From: Vescimonas coprocola
Lineage (GTDB): Bacteria > Bacillota > Clostridia > Oscillospirales > Oscillospiraceae
Assembly (NCBI RefSeq): GCF_018408575.1
Contig: NZ_AP023418.1
Coordinates: 2,384,415 to 2,448,414, forward strand
Direction of reading: 5' to 3'
DNA: 64,000 bases
The translations under genes were made by a program, and so were the position numbers. The notes below the pieces were generated by a model, which saw only the letters and a program-made list of their open reading frames with translations, had not been told where the DNA came from and searched no databases. Positions 16,233-24,450 of the stretch are shown here, piece after piece. Position 1 is the first letter of the stretch; the number at the start of each line of letters is the position of its first letter.

Positions 16233-16997
16233 ATGCTGGAGAACATCATCGATATTGTGCGCCGGGCCGGGGAGCTGGTCCGCAGCGCCCACAATGTGAC
16301 GGCGGCCACCCATGAGAAGAACGGGCCCGCCGATCTGGTGACGGAGTACGATCTGGCGGTGCAGCGCTTTTTGCGGCAGGAGCTGCTGGCCCTGCTGCCG
16401 GAGGCGGATTTCTTTGGGGAGGAGGGGCAGCACGATGCCCTGACGTCGCCGTGGACCTTCATCGTGGACCCCATCGACGGCACCACCAATTTTGTCCGGG
16501 GCTTTGCCTACACCAACATCTCCGTGGCGCTGGCCAAGGATGGGCAGGTGGAGTACGCCGTGGTATATGCGCCGCTGGCCGGGGATCTGTACGCTGCCCG
16601 CCGGGGCGGCGGGGCCACCCTCAACGGCAGAGCCATCCACGTCAGTGGCCGGGATCCCGGCCACTCGCTGGTGGTGTGCGGCTCCACCATCTATGACCGC
16701 AGCTATACGGAGCGGCACTTCGCCATCATGCGGTATCTCTACGACCGGGGACTGGACTACCGTCGGTTCGGGGCGGCGGCGCTGGATCTGTGTCAGGTGG
16801 CGGCGGGCCGGGCGGAGGTGTTCTTCGAGTGTCGGCTCAGCCCGTGGGATTTCGCCGCCGGGAGCCTGCTGGTGCAGGAGGCCGGGGGCTGCGTCACCAC
16901 GCTGGAGGGGACGACCATCGATCCCCTGCGCCCCGGCTCCGTGTTTGCCGCCAACGCCCTGTGCGGCGGGCTGACGGCGGAGCTGCCCCGTGGATAA
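16233..16997 (+). CDS. Inositol monophosphatase family protein
   Basis: A 254-residue Mg2+/Li+-sensitive phosphatase-fold enzyme. Metal-binding motifs are complete: GEEG near residue 67, DPIDGTTNFVRGF near 83, and the C-terminal WDFAAGSLLVQEAGG. Such proteins act on inositol phosphates, fructose-1,6-bisphosphate, NADP or PAP; substrate cannot be told from sequence alone. It begins five bases after the D-aminoacylase stop and is in the same operon. Confidence 0.9.
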   Translation: MLENIIDIVRRAGELVRSAHNVTAATHEKNGPADLVTEYDLAVQRFLRQELLALLPEADFFGEEGQHDALTSPWTFIVDPIDGTTNFVRGFAYTNISVALAKDGQVEYAVVYAPLAGDLYAARRGGGATLNGRAIHVSGRDPGHSLVVCGSTIYDRSYTERHFAIMRYLYDRGLDYRRFGAAALDLCQVAAGRAEVFFECRLSPWDFAAGSLLVQEAGGCVTTLEGTTIDPLRPGSVFAANALCGGLTAELPRG

Positions 16998-17081
16998 GGG
17001 GATATTTTCCGCAAATATTTGAAAATTGTGTAAATTCCTGTTGAAAATCGGCCGTTTCTATGGTGGAAATGCAAAAAAGTC

Positions 17082-17109
17082 TTGACGTACCCGGAAAATG
17101 TGGTATGAT
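17082..17109 (+). promoter_or_regulatory. Promoter of the M23 peptidase gene
   Basis: TTGACG (17082-17087) and TATGAT (17104-17109) with a 16 bp spacer, 45 bases before the start codon. Confidence 0.65.
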
Positions 17110-17153
17110 AGGCTTTGTAACGAATTTGTAACCTTTTAGCAAGGATCGATCAT

Positions 17154-18863
17154 ATGAAACAGGAATTGGAAAATAAGCGTCCCGATTCGGAGGAGCGCCG
17201 CAGCATCTGGCAGCGGTGGAAGCAGAATCTGAAGGATTGGGTCTGGTTTTGTAAGGAGCATCCGGACTGGTTGGATCTGGATGTGCAGACGTGGGTATCG
17301 ACCCATATCGGCCAGCCCCTGCGCCGCCGGTGGCAGCGTCTGCGGGAGCTGCGGCACCAGAACCGGCAGCGGCAGCTGCCGGAGACAGAGTGGAAGCTGG
17401 GCCAGCTGCTGCTGTTCCTCTGGGGCAGTTTGCCCCGTATGGGCTCCGACCTCCGGGAGCGGCTCACCCGCCGCCGCAAGGGGGCCATTCGCTCCGGCGG
17501 ACGGATGCGGGCCTTCTTCGAGGGCGTGAAGCTGCACCCGGCGGTGTTTGTGGCCGGCGCCGTGGCGGTGACGGCCGTGGCGGTGTGCCTGTCCATGTAT
17601 ACCATCGGCGCCACCGCCCGCTATGACGGCGTGGAGCTGGGAACGGTTCGCAGCGCTCACAGCGTCTCGGCGGCAGTGGATCAGCTGGAGGAGATCACCC
17701 GGCAGACGCTGTCCGACACCGATTACAGCATCGACAGCGCCAAGCTGGAGGTCCGCACCGGCATCGTGGCCCGGAAGGAGCTGGAGAGCACCGACGCACT
17801 GGAGGAGAACCTCACCCAGCAGCTGGGGCTGGTGGATTATGCCTATGTGCTGTATGTGGAGGGGGAGCCGGTGGCGGCCACCACCTTCCCCGGCGCCATC
17901 GAGCAGCTGCTGGAGCAGCTGAAAAAGGGCTACATCACCGACAGCACCGTGGACTGCTACTTCGTGGAAAACGTGGAGGTGAAGCAGGAGTACGTGGACC
18001 GGTCCCTGATCATGAATCTGGGCTACATCGCCGAGAAGCTCAACGCCACCAAGGCGGGCGAGGTGACCTATACCGTTAAGAGCGGCGATGTGTGGTCCCT
18101 CATTGCCGAGGACAACGGCATGACCAATGAGGAACTGCTGGCCCTGAACCCCGGCTATGACATCAGCGTTCTCCACACCGGCGATGTGCTGACCATCTCC
18201 CGTGCCGTGCCGTATCTGACGGTGGTGAACGTGGAGCGGCAGAGCTATTTGCAGGATGTGGCGTACAGCGTGGAATATGTGGACGACCCGGATATGTATG
18301 AGGGCGACTACGAGGTCCTCAGCAAGGGTGTGTACGGTAAGGCGGACATCACCGCCAACGTCACCGTCATCAACGGCACGGAGACGGCCCGTGAGGTGGT
18401 GTCCTCTGTGACGCTGAAGGAGCCGGTGGCTGAGCGGCAGGCACGAGGCACCAAGGAGCGGCCCACGTGGTTCCCCACAGGGTCCTTCCGCTGGCCCTGC
18501 TACGGCGTCATCACCTCCTACTTCGGTGGGCGCAACACCGGCATCAGTGGCGCCAGCAGCTATCATGAGGCCATCGATATCGCCAACTCCTACGGTACGC
18601 CCATCTACGCCGCCGACGGCGGAACCGTCATCTACTCCGGATGGAACGGCGGTCTGGGCTACTGCGTGAAGATCGATCACGGCAACGGCTTTATCACATG
18701 GTACGGCCACAACAGCGACCTCTACGTCTCTGTGGGCGACCACGTGTACAAGGGCCAGACCATCGCCGCCATGGGCTCCACCGGTATCTCCAGCGGTTCC
18801 CACTGCGACTTCCGTATCCAGCGCAACGGCACCATGGTGGATCCCCTGAACTATCTGCCTTGA
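17154..18863 (+). CDS. LysM/G5-containing M23 family metallopeptidase
   Basis: A 569-residue envelope protein. About 120 basic cytoplasmic residues precede one membrane helix (VFVAGAVAVTAVAVCLSMY, near 125-145). Outside follow a coiled/beta region, a LysM peptidoglycan-binding domain (about 302-350), a G5-like region (about 380-425) and a lysostaphin-type M23 peptidase domain (about 465-565). The zinc motif HEAIDIA and WYGHNSD are present, but the usual final HxH reads SHCD, so one zinc-ligand histidine is an aspartate. Likely role: cell-wall or spore-envelope cross-link hydrolysis. A strong terminator follows, so it is transcribed alone. Confidence 0.9.
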   Translation: MKQELENKRPDSEERRSIWQRWKQNLKDWVWFCKEHPDWLDLDVQTWVSTHIGQPLRRRWQRLRELRHQNRQRQLPETEWKLGQLLLFLWGSLPRMGSDLRERLTRRRKGAIRSGGRMRAFFEGVKLHPAVFVAGAVAVTAVAVCLSMYTIGATARYDGVELGTVRSAHSVSAAVDQLEEITRQTLSDTDYSIDSAKLEVRTGIVARKELESTDALEENLTQQLGLVDYAYVLYVEGEPVAATTFPGAIEQLLEQLKKGYITDSTVDCYFVENVEVKQEYVDRSLIMNLGYIAEKLNATKAGEVTYTVKSGDVWSLIAEDNGMTNEELLALNPGYDISVLHTGDVLTISRAVPYLTVVNVERQSYLQDVAYSVEYVDDPDMYEGDYEVLSKGVYGKADITANVTVINGTETAREVVSSVTLKEPVAERQARGTKERPTWFPTGSFRWPCYGVITSYFGGRNTGISGASSYHEAIDIANSYGTPIYAADGGTVIYSGWNGGLGYCVKIDHGNGFITWYGHNSDLYVSVGDHVYKGQTIAAMGSTGISSGSHCDFRIQRNGTMVDPLNYLP

Positions 18864-18879
18864 TGAAAATGATCCATGA

Positions 18880-18911
18880 AAAGCTCCCCGGCTCATGCCG
18901 GGGAGCTTTTT
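18880..18911 (+). terminator. Terminator after the M23 peptidase gene
   Basis: AAGCTCCCCGGC pairs with GCCGGGGAGCTT around TCAT, followed by TTT. Confidence 0.92.
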
Positions 18912-18983
18912 GCCGCCCGCTGGAAGCAGCACAGGCAGTCGCTGCAACATCGTGGAAAACCGAAAGCTTGTTGGCCAAGGGCG

Positions 18984-19427
18984 TCAGCCCAGCGCCCACA
19001 GCACCACGCCGTACACCACGCTGGCCAGTGTGCCATAGACGATCACCGGGCCGGCAATGACGAACATTTTGGCCGCCATGCCGGTGACGAAGCCCTCTGC
19101 CTTGAAATCCAGCGCCGGGGATACCACGGCATTGGCAAAGCCCGTGATGGGTACCAGCGTCCCGGCCCCGCCGAACCGGGCCAGCCGGTGGTAAAGCCCC
19201 AGCCCTGTCAGCAGCGCCGACAGGAACACAAGGGACACCGACGTGGCGGTCCCGGCGTCCTCTGTATTCAGCCCCGCCCCCCGGAAGCCGTCTCCGATAG
19301 CCTGTCCCGCCACACAGATGAGCCCGCCGATGACGAAGGCCAGCGCCATATCCTTTCCCAGCGGGGACTTCTTCTGCATCCGCTTCACATACGCCTGATA
19401 CTCCTTGGGCGTCATGTCCACCCGCAT
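18984..19427 (-). CDS. spoVAC: Stage V sporulation protein AC (SpoVAC)
   Basis: A 147-residue polytopic membrane protein of the SpoVAC family, part of the channel that moves dipicolinic acid into the forespore and out at germination. Basic N terminus MRVDMTPKEYQAYVKRM, then about four hydrophobic helices with the conserved FVIGGLICVAGQ, LARFGGAGTLVPITGFAN and KAEGFVTGMAAKMF segments. The start at 19427 has AAAGGAT six bases upstream; an upstream extension in frame does not look conserved. It stands alone, whereas spoVAC usually sits with spoVAD and spoVAE. Confidence 0.93.
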   Translation of the reverse strand: MRVDMTPKEYQAYVKRMQKKSPLGKDMALAFVIGGLICVAGQAIGDGFRGAGLNTEDAGTATSVSLVFLSALLTGLGLYHRLARFGGAGTLVPITGFANAVVSPALDFKAEGFVTGMAAKMFVIAGPVIVYGTLASVVYGVVLWALG

Positions 19428-19480
19428 CACATCCTTTCTTCCGTAGTATGACCCGCCGCACCGGAAAAATGCGCTTTGGC

Positions 19481-19509
19481 TTGCCAAACGGCGCAAAACA
19501 GGCTATACT
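19481..19509 (+). promoter_or_regulatory. Promoter of the ferredoxin-hemW operon
   Basis: TTGCCA (19481-19486) and TATACT (19504-19509) with a 17 bp spacer, 27 bases before the ferredoxin start. Confidence 0.75.
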
Positions 19510-19535
19510 GAAGGGACGGAAAGGCGGGTGTTATC

Positions 19536-19769
19536 ATGTACGATCCTGCACATCCCTTCGGGAAAAAACGCTATGACCGGGCCATCATCGACCCGGTGAG
19601 CTGCACCGGCTGCGGCTACTGCACCATGTTCTGCGTCATGGACTGCATCCTTTTGCAGCCGGACGGCTTTTATACGGTGGATCTGGACCGCTGCATCGGA
19701 TGCCGGTCCTGTAAGGTGAACTGTCCCTTCGAGGCCGTCATCATCCTGCCCCCCAAGGAGGACGCATGA
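19536..19769 (+). CDS. Small 2[4Fe-4S] ferredoxin-like protein
   Basis: A 77-residue iron-sulfur protein with two cluster motifs, CTGCGYCTMFC (followed by CILLQ) and CIGCRSCKVNCP, each providing CxxCxxC plus a distal cysteine. It would carry electrons in the cytosol. The stop overlaps the hemW start (ATGA), so the two are translationally coupled, and it may serve the radical SAM enzyme HemW as electron donor (inference). Confidence 0.88.
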   Translation: MYDPAHPFGKKRYDRAIIDPVSCTGCGYCTMFCVMDCILLQPDGFYTVDLDRCIGCRSCKVNCPFEAVIILPPKEDA

Positions 19770-20965
19770 CCATGGCCAAGCAAGCGCATCCTCTGGGGCT
19801 GTATCTGCACATTCCCTTCTGCAAGTCCAAATGCGCCTACTGCGACTTCTACTCCCTCTCCGGGCGGGAGGATCGCATGGACGCCTACACGGCGGCACTG
19901 GAGCGCCACCTGATCGAGGTGGCCCCGCAGGCGGCGCAGCATTCGGTGGACACGGTGTACTTTGGCGGCGGCACCCCCAGCTATCTGGGGGAGAAGCGGT
20001 TGGTGAAGCTGCTGAAAGCCGTAAAGAAGCACTATCACATGGATCCCCACGCCGAGATCACACTGGAGGCCAACCCCGACAGCGCCGGGGACTGGAAGGC
20101 CCTGCGGGCGCTGCGGCGGGCGGGCTTTAACCGCATCTCCCTGGGGGTCCAGTCCACGGACGACGTCTGTCTCCGGGCCTTGGGCCGCATCCACACATGG
20201 CAGCAGGTGCAGGAGGCTGTGTCCGCCTGCCGGAGGGCCAAATTCCCGGACGTGAGTCTGGACCTGATTTACGGCCTGCCGGGGCAGACCATGGAGCAGT
20301 GGGAAAAGACCCTCTCCGACGCCCTGACCCTCCAGCCGGAGCATCTGTCCTGCTACGGGCTGAAGCTGGAGGAGGGAACGCCCCTCTACCGGCAGCGGGA
20401 CAGTCTGACCCTGCCGGACGACGAGGCACAGGCGGATATGTATCTCTACGCCGTGGAGTATCTGCGGCAAAACGGCTATGAGCAGTATGAGATCTCCAAT
20501 TTTGCACGGCCCGGCCACGCCTCCCGCCACAACCTGAAATGCTGGACACTGGGGGAGTATGCGGGGTTCGGCCCCGGTGCCTACTCCGACTTTGGCGGCG
20601 TCCGCTACGGCTACATCCGGGACTTGGATCGGTACATTGCCGGGGAGCTGGTGCTGGCGGAGTCGGAGCACATCCCCGCCTCGGAGCGGGAGATGGAGTA
20701 CATCATGCTGCGGCTGCGTACCACGGAGGGGATGAACATCAGGGAGTTTGAAAACCGCTTCCGCCGGCGCTTCGACCCCTTGGGCGCACGGCTGGAGGTT
20801 TACGCCGACCACGGCTTGGCCCAGCGGACGGAGCAGGGCTGGCGCCTGACGCCCCGTGGCTTTCTGGTGTCCAACCAGATCATCGGGGAGCTGCAGGAGC
20901 TCCTGAACCGGGAGAAGCTGGAGCGTCTGCGCCGGGCGCAGGAGGGCGACTACCGGGTGGTATGA
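19766..20965 (+). CDS. hemW: Radical SAM protein HemW (coproporphyrinogen III oxidase-like)
   Basis: A 399-residue radical SAM enzyme. The cluster motif CKSKCAYCDFY near residue 20 and the conserved YFGGGTPSYL, LEANPD, RISLGVQS and DLIYGLPGQT segments identify the HemN/HemW family. The C-terminal HemN domain is present (YEISNFARPGHASRHNLKCW; GPGAYS). HemW binds and transfers heme rather than oxidising coproporphyrinogen. Two Met codons (19766, 19772) are possible; the first overlaps the ferredoxin stop. Confidence 0.93.
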   Translation: MTMAKQAHPLGLYLHIPFCKSKCAYCDFYSLSGREDRMDAYTAALERHLIEVAPQAAQHSVDTVYFGGGTPSYLGEKRLVKLLKAVKKHYHMDPHAEITLEANPDSAGDWKALRALRRAGFNRISLGVQSTDDVCLRALGRIHTWQQVQEAVSACRRAKFPDVSLDLIYGLPGQTMEQWEKTLSDALTLQPEHLSCYGLKLEEGTPLYRQRDSLTLPDDEAQADMYLYAVEYLRQNGYEQYEISNFARPGHASRHNLKCWTLGEYAGFGPGAYSDFGGVRYGYIRDLDRYIAGELVLAESEHIPASEREMEYIMLRLRTTEGMNIREFENRFRRRFDPLGARLEVYADHGLAQRTEQGWRLTPRGFLVSNQIIGELQELLNREKLERLRRAQEGDYRVV

Positions 20966-21234
20966 GAACACCGGAACCCGTGTTTTGACAAAATAAGGGA
21001 CAGAGGGGCGAAAAAGTCTTTTCGCCACGCTGAGGCATTTTTCAGAACTTTAAAAAGCTCTGAAAAATGGGGATCATCATCGTGCAGGACACCCTTCCCG
21101 GGTTTCCCGCACACACCCTTCCGCCCCGTTGACGAAAGGCTCCCGCTCTTTTGACAGGCTCAGGAGGGCCGCACCCCATGGGTGCGGCCCTCCTGTCCGT
21201 ATATCCGGCTTCCTTTATTGGCTGCCTGTTCGGA
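20966..21234. other. Intergenic stretch with three strong hairpins, no gene seen
   Basis: The gap between hemW and the convergent unknown gene holds GGCGAAAA/TTTTCGCC (21007-21026), TTTTTCAGA/TCTGAAAAA enclosing CTTT/AAAG (21037-21067), and an AGGAGGGCCGCACCC/GGGTGCGGCCCTCCT palindrome (21162-21194). The last two could stop transcription from either side. No ribosome binding site or protein-like frame was found. Confidence 0.6.
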
Positions 21235-21705
21235 TCAGTTGTCGGTGCGGTTGCGCCACTCGACCTCCTGATCCAGCTCGAACTTCAGCTTTTTGTTCTC
21301 CTCCACCAGCTCGTCATAGTGACGGCTCTGCACATAGTACTTCACAAAGGTGAAGGTGGCCTCGCCGAACTCCTCCTCGGAATACTCCGGCAGCAGGGAG
21401 CCGCCCTTGCGGCGCAGACCCTGCACATTGATGACCACCAGACGGCGGTGCTGCTCCGACAGCTGGAACAGCTTCAGATCCTCCGGCAGCTCCAGACCAA
21501 GATCAAAGGTCGCGTTGACGATCTCCAGCAGGCGGTGCTGCTCCGGCTTGGCGGAGACGATGACGCCGTGCTCGGCAAACAGCCGCTTCAGATAGTCCAC
21601 GGAGACCTCCTCACGGGTGATGGTGCCCTTGCCGATGCCGGTGAGCATGGTGTTGGAGAGATTCAGGCTGACATAGACCTCCTGGCCGGTTTTGGGATAG
21701 CTCAT
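21235..21705 (-). CDS. Hypothetical protein (156 aa), family not recognised
   Basis: A soluble, acidic 156-residue protein starting MSYPKTGQEVYVSLNLSN. AGGAGG lies seven bases upstream of the ATG at 21705, which decides this start over longer in-frame possibilities whose extra sequence is not protein-like. It has a mixed alpha/beta pattern (VSVDYLKRLFAEHGVIV; RRLVVINVQGL) and a charged helical C terminus (YDELVEENKKLKFELDQEVE) that could form a coiled coil. No cysteine pairs, signal peptide or catalytic motif. It is the only gene of its transcript. Confidence 0.75.
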   Translation of the reverse strand: MSYPKTGQEVYVSLNLSNTMLTGIGKGTITREEVSVDYLKRLFAEHGVIVSAKPEQHRLLEIVNATFDLGLELPEDLKLFQLSEQHRRLVVINVQGLRRKGGSLLPEYSEEEFGEATFTFVKYYVQSRHYDELVEENKKLKFELDQEVEWRNRTDN

Positions 21706-21836
21706 ACAGGTACCTCCTATGTTGCATACGTCCTCGATTTTGCCGTCCGGGACGGCACTTTTTGTTCCGTCTCTACCGTACCACATTCCCACGCAAATTG
21801 CAACAAAAAGTTGTACCAAGTACATTCTATTTATAC

Positions 21837-21871
21837 GAAAAAACCGGTGATTTGCAGAAAATCACCGGTTT
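21837..21871 (-). terminator. Terminator of the mutY-tdk-radical SAM operon (minus strand)
   Basis: AAACCGGTGATTT (21841-21853) pairs with AAATCACCGGTTT (21859-21871). On the minus strand the stem is followed by a run of T residues, so it ends the operon whose last gene stops at 21915. Confidence 0.88.
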
Positions 21872-21914
21872 CGTCATTCTAAATGTACCAAACAATTCAT
21901 ATGACCCGACGACA

Positions 21915-22784
21915 CTATACCCCGGTCAGGTCGAAGGCCGGGGTATACTCCTCACGGGCGGAGGTGCGCTCCTGCACGAAGCCGTCCACGATGCCGCAGT
22001 TGGCCATGTACTCCGCTGCCGCACGGTACTCCGCCGCCGTCACATGGCGGCGCAGGGGGCCCTCTGCGCCGGGCTGGGGGGTATACTGGCTCATGAGGGA
22101 GAACAGCACCTCCCCCGGACGGAAGGTCCGGGCCACCCAGTCGATGACCCGCCGGGTGCTTTCCAGCTGCCCCGGCAGCACCAGATGCCGGATGACCACC
22201 CCCTGCCGCAGCAGGCCATCCTCCATGCGGCAGGGACCCACCTGACGGAACATCTCCCGGATGGCCTCCGTGGCTACGGGGAAGTAGTCCGGGGCGTGGG
22301 AATAGCGCCGGGCCGGCTCCTCCAGCCCGTATTTCAGGTCCGGCAGCCAGATCTGCACTTTTCCTTCCAGCAGACGCAGCGTCTCCACCCGCTCGTAGCC
22401 GCCGCAGTTGAACACCACCGGCACCGGCAGAGGCTCCTCCAGCGCCGGCAGCAGGAAGGGAACGAAGTGGCTGGCGGTGATGAGGTCGATGTTGTGGGCG
22501 CCCTGAGCGATAAGTTCACGGAAGATCTCCCGCAGCCGCTCCGTGGTGACGGCCTTGCCCACCCCCTCGGCGGAGATGGTGTGGTTCTGGCAGTAGACGC
22601 AGCCCAGCGAGCAGCCGGAGAAGAACACCGCTCCGCTGCCCCGTGTGCCGGAGAGCACCGGTTCCTCCCACAGGTGCAGCCCGGCCCGTGCGATGACCGG
22701 CACGGCGGGCATCCGGCAGAAGCCGCCGCCGTAGGTCTCGGTGCGCTCCGCCCCGCACCGACGGGGACAGATGTTACAGATCAT
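21915..22784 (-). CDS. Radical SAM protein, PflX-like (COG1313)
   Basis: A 289-residue radical SAM protein related to pyruvate formate-lyase activating enzymes. It starts MICNICPRRCGAERTE, a four-cysteine N-terminal region typical of COG1313, followed by LHLWEEP and the SAM-cluster motif CSLGCVYCQN. Further family segments are GAHNIDLITASHFVPFLLPAL, VQIWLPDLKYG, VVIRHLVLPG and FSLMSQYTP. The ATG overlaps the tdk stop (ATGA), so it is translationally coupled to tdk. The peptide or enzyme it modifies is unknown. Confidence 0.88.
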   Translation of the reverse strand: MICNICPRRCGAERTETYGGGFCRMPAVPVIARAGLHLWEEPVLSGTRGSGAVFFSGCSLGCVYCQNHTISAEGVGKAVTTERLREIFRELIAQGAHNIDLITASHFVPFLLPALEEPLPVPVVFNCGGYERVETLRLLEGKVQIWLPDLKYGLEEPARRYSHAPDYFPVATEAIREMFRQVGPCRMEDGLLRQGVVIRHLVLPGQLESTRRVIDWVARTFRPGEVLFSLMSQYTPQPGAEGPLRRHVTAAEYRAAAEYMANCGIVDGFVQERTSAREEYTPAFDLTGV

Positions 22785-23368
22785 ACCCGGTTGATGTCGA
22801 AGTCCGGCCCCAGATCCCCGGCCATCCAGTGGCGGCGGCAGAGGCCAATGTACTTGTCGTTGGCTCCCAGCACCACCTGAGCGCCCTCCTTCACCACATG
22901 GCCGTGCTGATCGAAGCGGGCGTTGAAGGCGGCCTTCTTGCCGCACCAGCAGATGGTCTTGACCTCCTCCAGCTTGTCTGCCATCACCAGCAGATGATAG
23001 CTGCCGGGGAATAGCTCCCCTTTGAAGTCCGCCCGCAGGCCGTAGCACATGACGGGGATGTTGCAGTCGTCCACCAGATGCACCAGATAGTAGATATCGG
23101 CCTTTTGCAGGAACTGGGCCTCGTCCACGATGATGCAGGCATACTGCTGCAACTGCTCATCCGTCATCTGCTGCATCTCGTCGAAGTAGATGCAGGGGTG
23201 GGTCAGACCGATGCGGGAGGACACCATGTGGTCACCGTCCCGTGTATCCAGCCGGGGCTTCACCAGCAGGGTGGCCTGTCCCCGCTCCTCGTAGTTGAAC
23301 CGTGCCATCAGGGCGTTGGCGGTCTTGCTGGAGCCCATCGCCCCGTATTTGAAGTATAGCTGTGCCAT
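22781..23368 (-). CDS. tdk: Thymidine kinase
   Basis: A 195-residue type II thymidine kinase that phosphorylates thymidine for salvage. Walker A GAMGSSKT sits near residue 10, a DEAQF Walker B-like motif near 88, and ICWCGKKAAFNARF supplies zinc-binding cysteines together with the C-terminal LCRRHW. The zinc ligand set and lasso region look intact. The gene starts two bases after the mutY stop. Confidence 0.95.
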   Translation of the reverse strand: MAQLYFKYGAMGSSKTANALMARFNYEERGQATLLVKPRLDTRDGDHMVSSRIGLTHPCIYFDEMQQMTDEQLQQYACIIVDEAQFLQKADIYYLVHLVDDCNIPVMCYGLRADFKGELFPGSYHLLVMADKLEEVKTICWCGKKAAFNARFDQHGHVVKEGAQVVLGANDKYIGLCRRHWMAGDLGPDFDINRV

Positions 23369-23369
23369 G

Positions 23370-24422
23370 TCATTCTCCCTCTTTCAGCTCTGCGGTAAAT
23401 TTCTCGAAGGCGGAGGGGATGGCCAGCCGCTCCCGCTGCTGTGCCTCCGCCCAGAGCCAGTCTCCCGGTCCAAGGCCGTCCACCTCCACCACATAGCCCG
23501 TCATTTCCCAGCGAACGTGAGTGAATATATGCCGGGCTGACAGCTTTTTTCTCCACTTGGTGGGGTTTACCCCCCACATTTGCAGCTGCCGGGCGGCCTC
23601 CGCCTCCGTCAGCGTACCCGGTACATGGGGGTACTCCCACAGCCCCGCCAGCAGGCCCGTATCCGGGCGCTGCCGCAGCGCCGCCGCAGCTCCCCGCCGC
23701 AGCAGGAACACAGTCAGATGCTCCGTCCGCTTCTCCCGCTTGGGGGAGCGCACCGGCAGCCGGGCCTGACAGCCCTCCTGCCGGGCTATGCAGAAATCCC
23801 CGGCGGGGCAGTCCCCGCACAGAGGCGCTCCCGACGGCAGGCACACCGTGGCCCCCAGATCCATCAGCGCCTGATTGTAGGCGCCGGGCCGCTCCTGAGA
23901 CATGGCCGCCGCCATCCAGCTGCGGAAGATCTTGCGGTTTTTGGCATCCAGTACATCCAGACGGCTGCCGGTGATCCGTGCCGCCAGACGCAGCACGTTG
24001 CCGTCCACCGCCGGAACGGCCTGTCCGAAGGCGATGGAGAGGATAGCCCCCGCCGTATAGTCCCCGATGCCCGGAAGGGCCGTCAGCTCCCGGTATGTCT
24101 CCGGGAAGCGGCCGCCGTACTGCTCCGTGAGGATGCGGGCCGCCTTTTGCAGATTTCTGGCCCGGCTGTAATAGCCCAGCCCCTCCCACAGCTTCATGAG
24201 CCGCTCCGTGTCGGCCTGGGCCAGGGCCTCCACCGTGGGGAAGGCCTCCATGAACCGCTGAAAATACGGCAGCACCGCCGCCACACGGGTCTGCTGGAGC
24301 ATGATCTCCGACACCCATGTTCGGTAGGGGGATACCTCTTCCCGCCACGGCAGGATGCGCCGGTGGATATCATACCATGCCAGCAGCGGTTGGGCCAGCT
24401 GCTTTAGTATCTGTTCTTCCAT
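23370..24422 (-). CDS. mutY: A/G-specific adenine glycosylase MutY
   Basis: A 350-residue base-excision repair enzyme that removes adenine opposite 8-oxoguanine. Catalytic Glu in WVSEIMLQQTRV, helix-hairpin-helix LTALPGIGDYTAGAILSIA, and catalytic Asp in AVDGNVLRLAAR are present. The C-terminal NUDIX-like domain (about 225-345) recognises 8-oxoguanine. The cluster cysteines read CLPSGAPLCGDCPAGDFC, giving seven rather than six residues in the first interval. The start at 24422 has AGGAG upstream. First gene of the mutY-tdk-radical SAM operon. Confidence 0.95.
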   Translation of the reverse strand: MEEQILKQLAQPLLAWYDIHRRILPWREEVSPYRTWVSEIMLQQTRVAAVLPYFQRFMEAFPTVEALAQADTERLMKLWEGLGYYSRARNLQKAARILTEQYGGRFPETYRELTALPGIGDYTAGAILSIAFGQAVPAVDGNVLRLAARITGSRLDVLDAKNRKIFRSWMAAAMSQERPGAYNQALMDLGATVCLPSGAPLCGDCPAGDFCIARQEGCQARLPVRSPKREKRTEHLTVFLLRRGAAAALRQRPDTGLLAGLWEYPHVPGTLTEAEAARQLQMWGVNPTKWRKKLSARHIFTHVRWEMTGYVVEVDGLGPGDWLWAEAQQRERLAIPSAFEKFTAELKEGE

Positions 24423-24450
24423 ATCGCTCCTATCATCCGTCCGATGCCCC

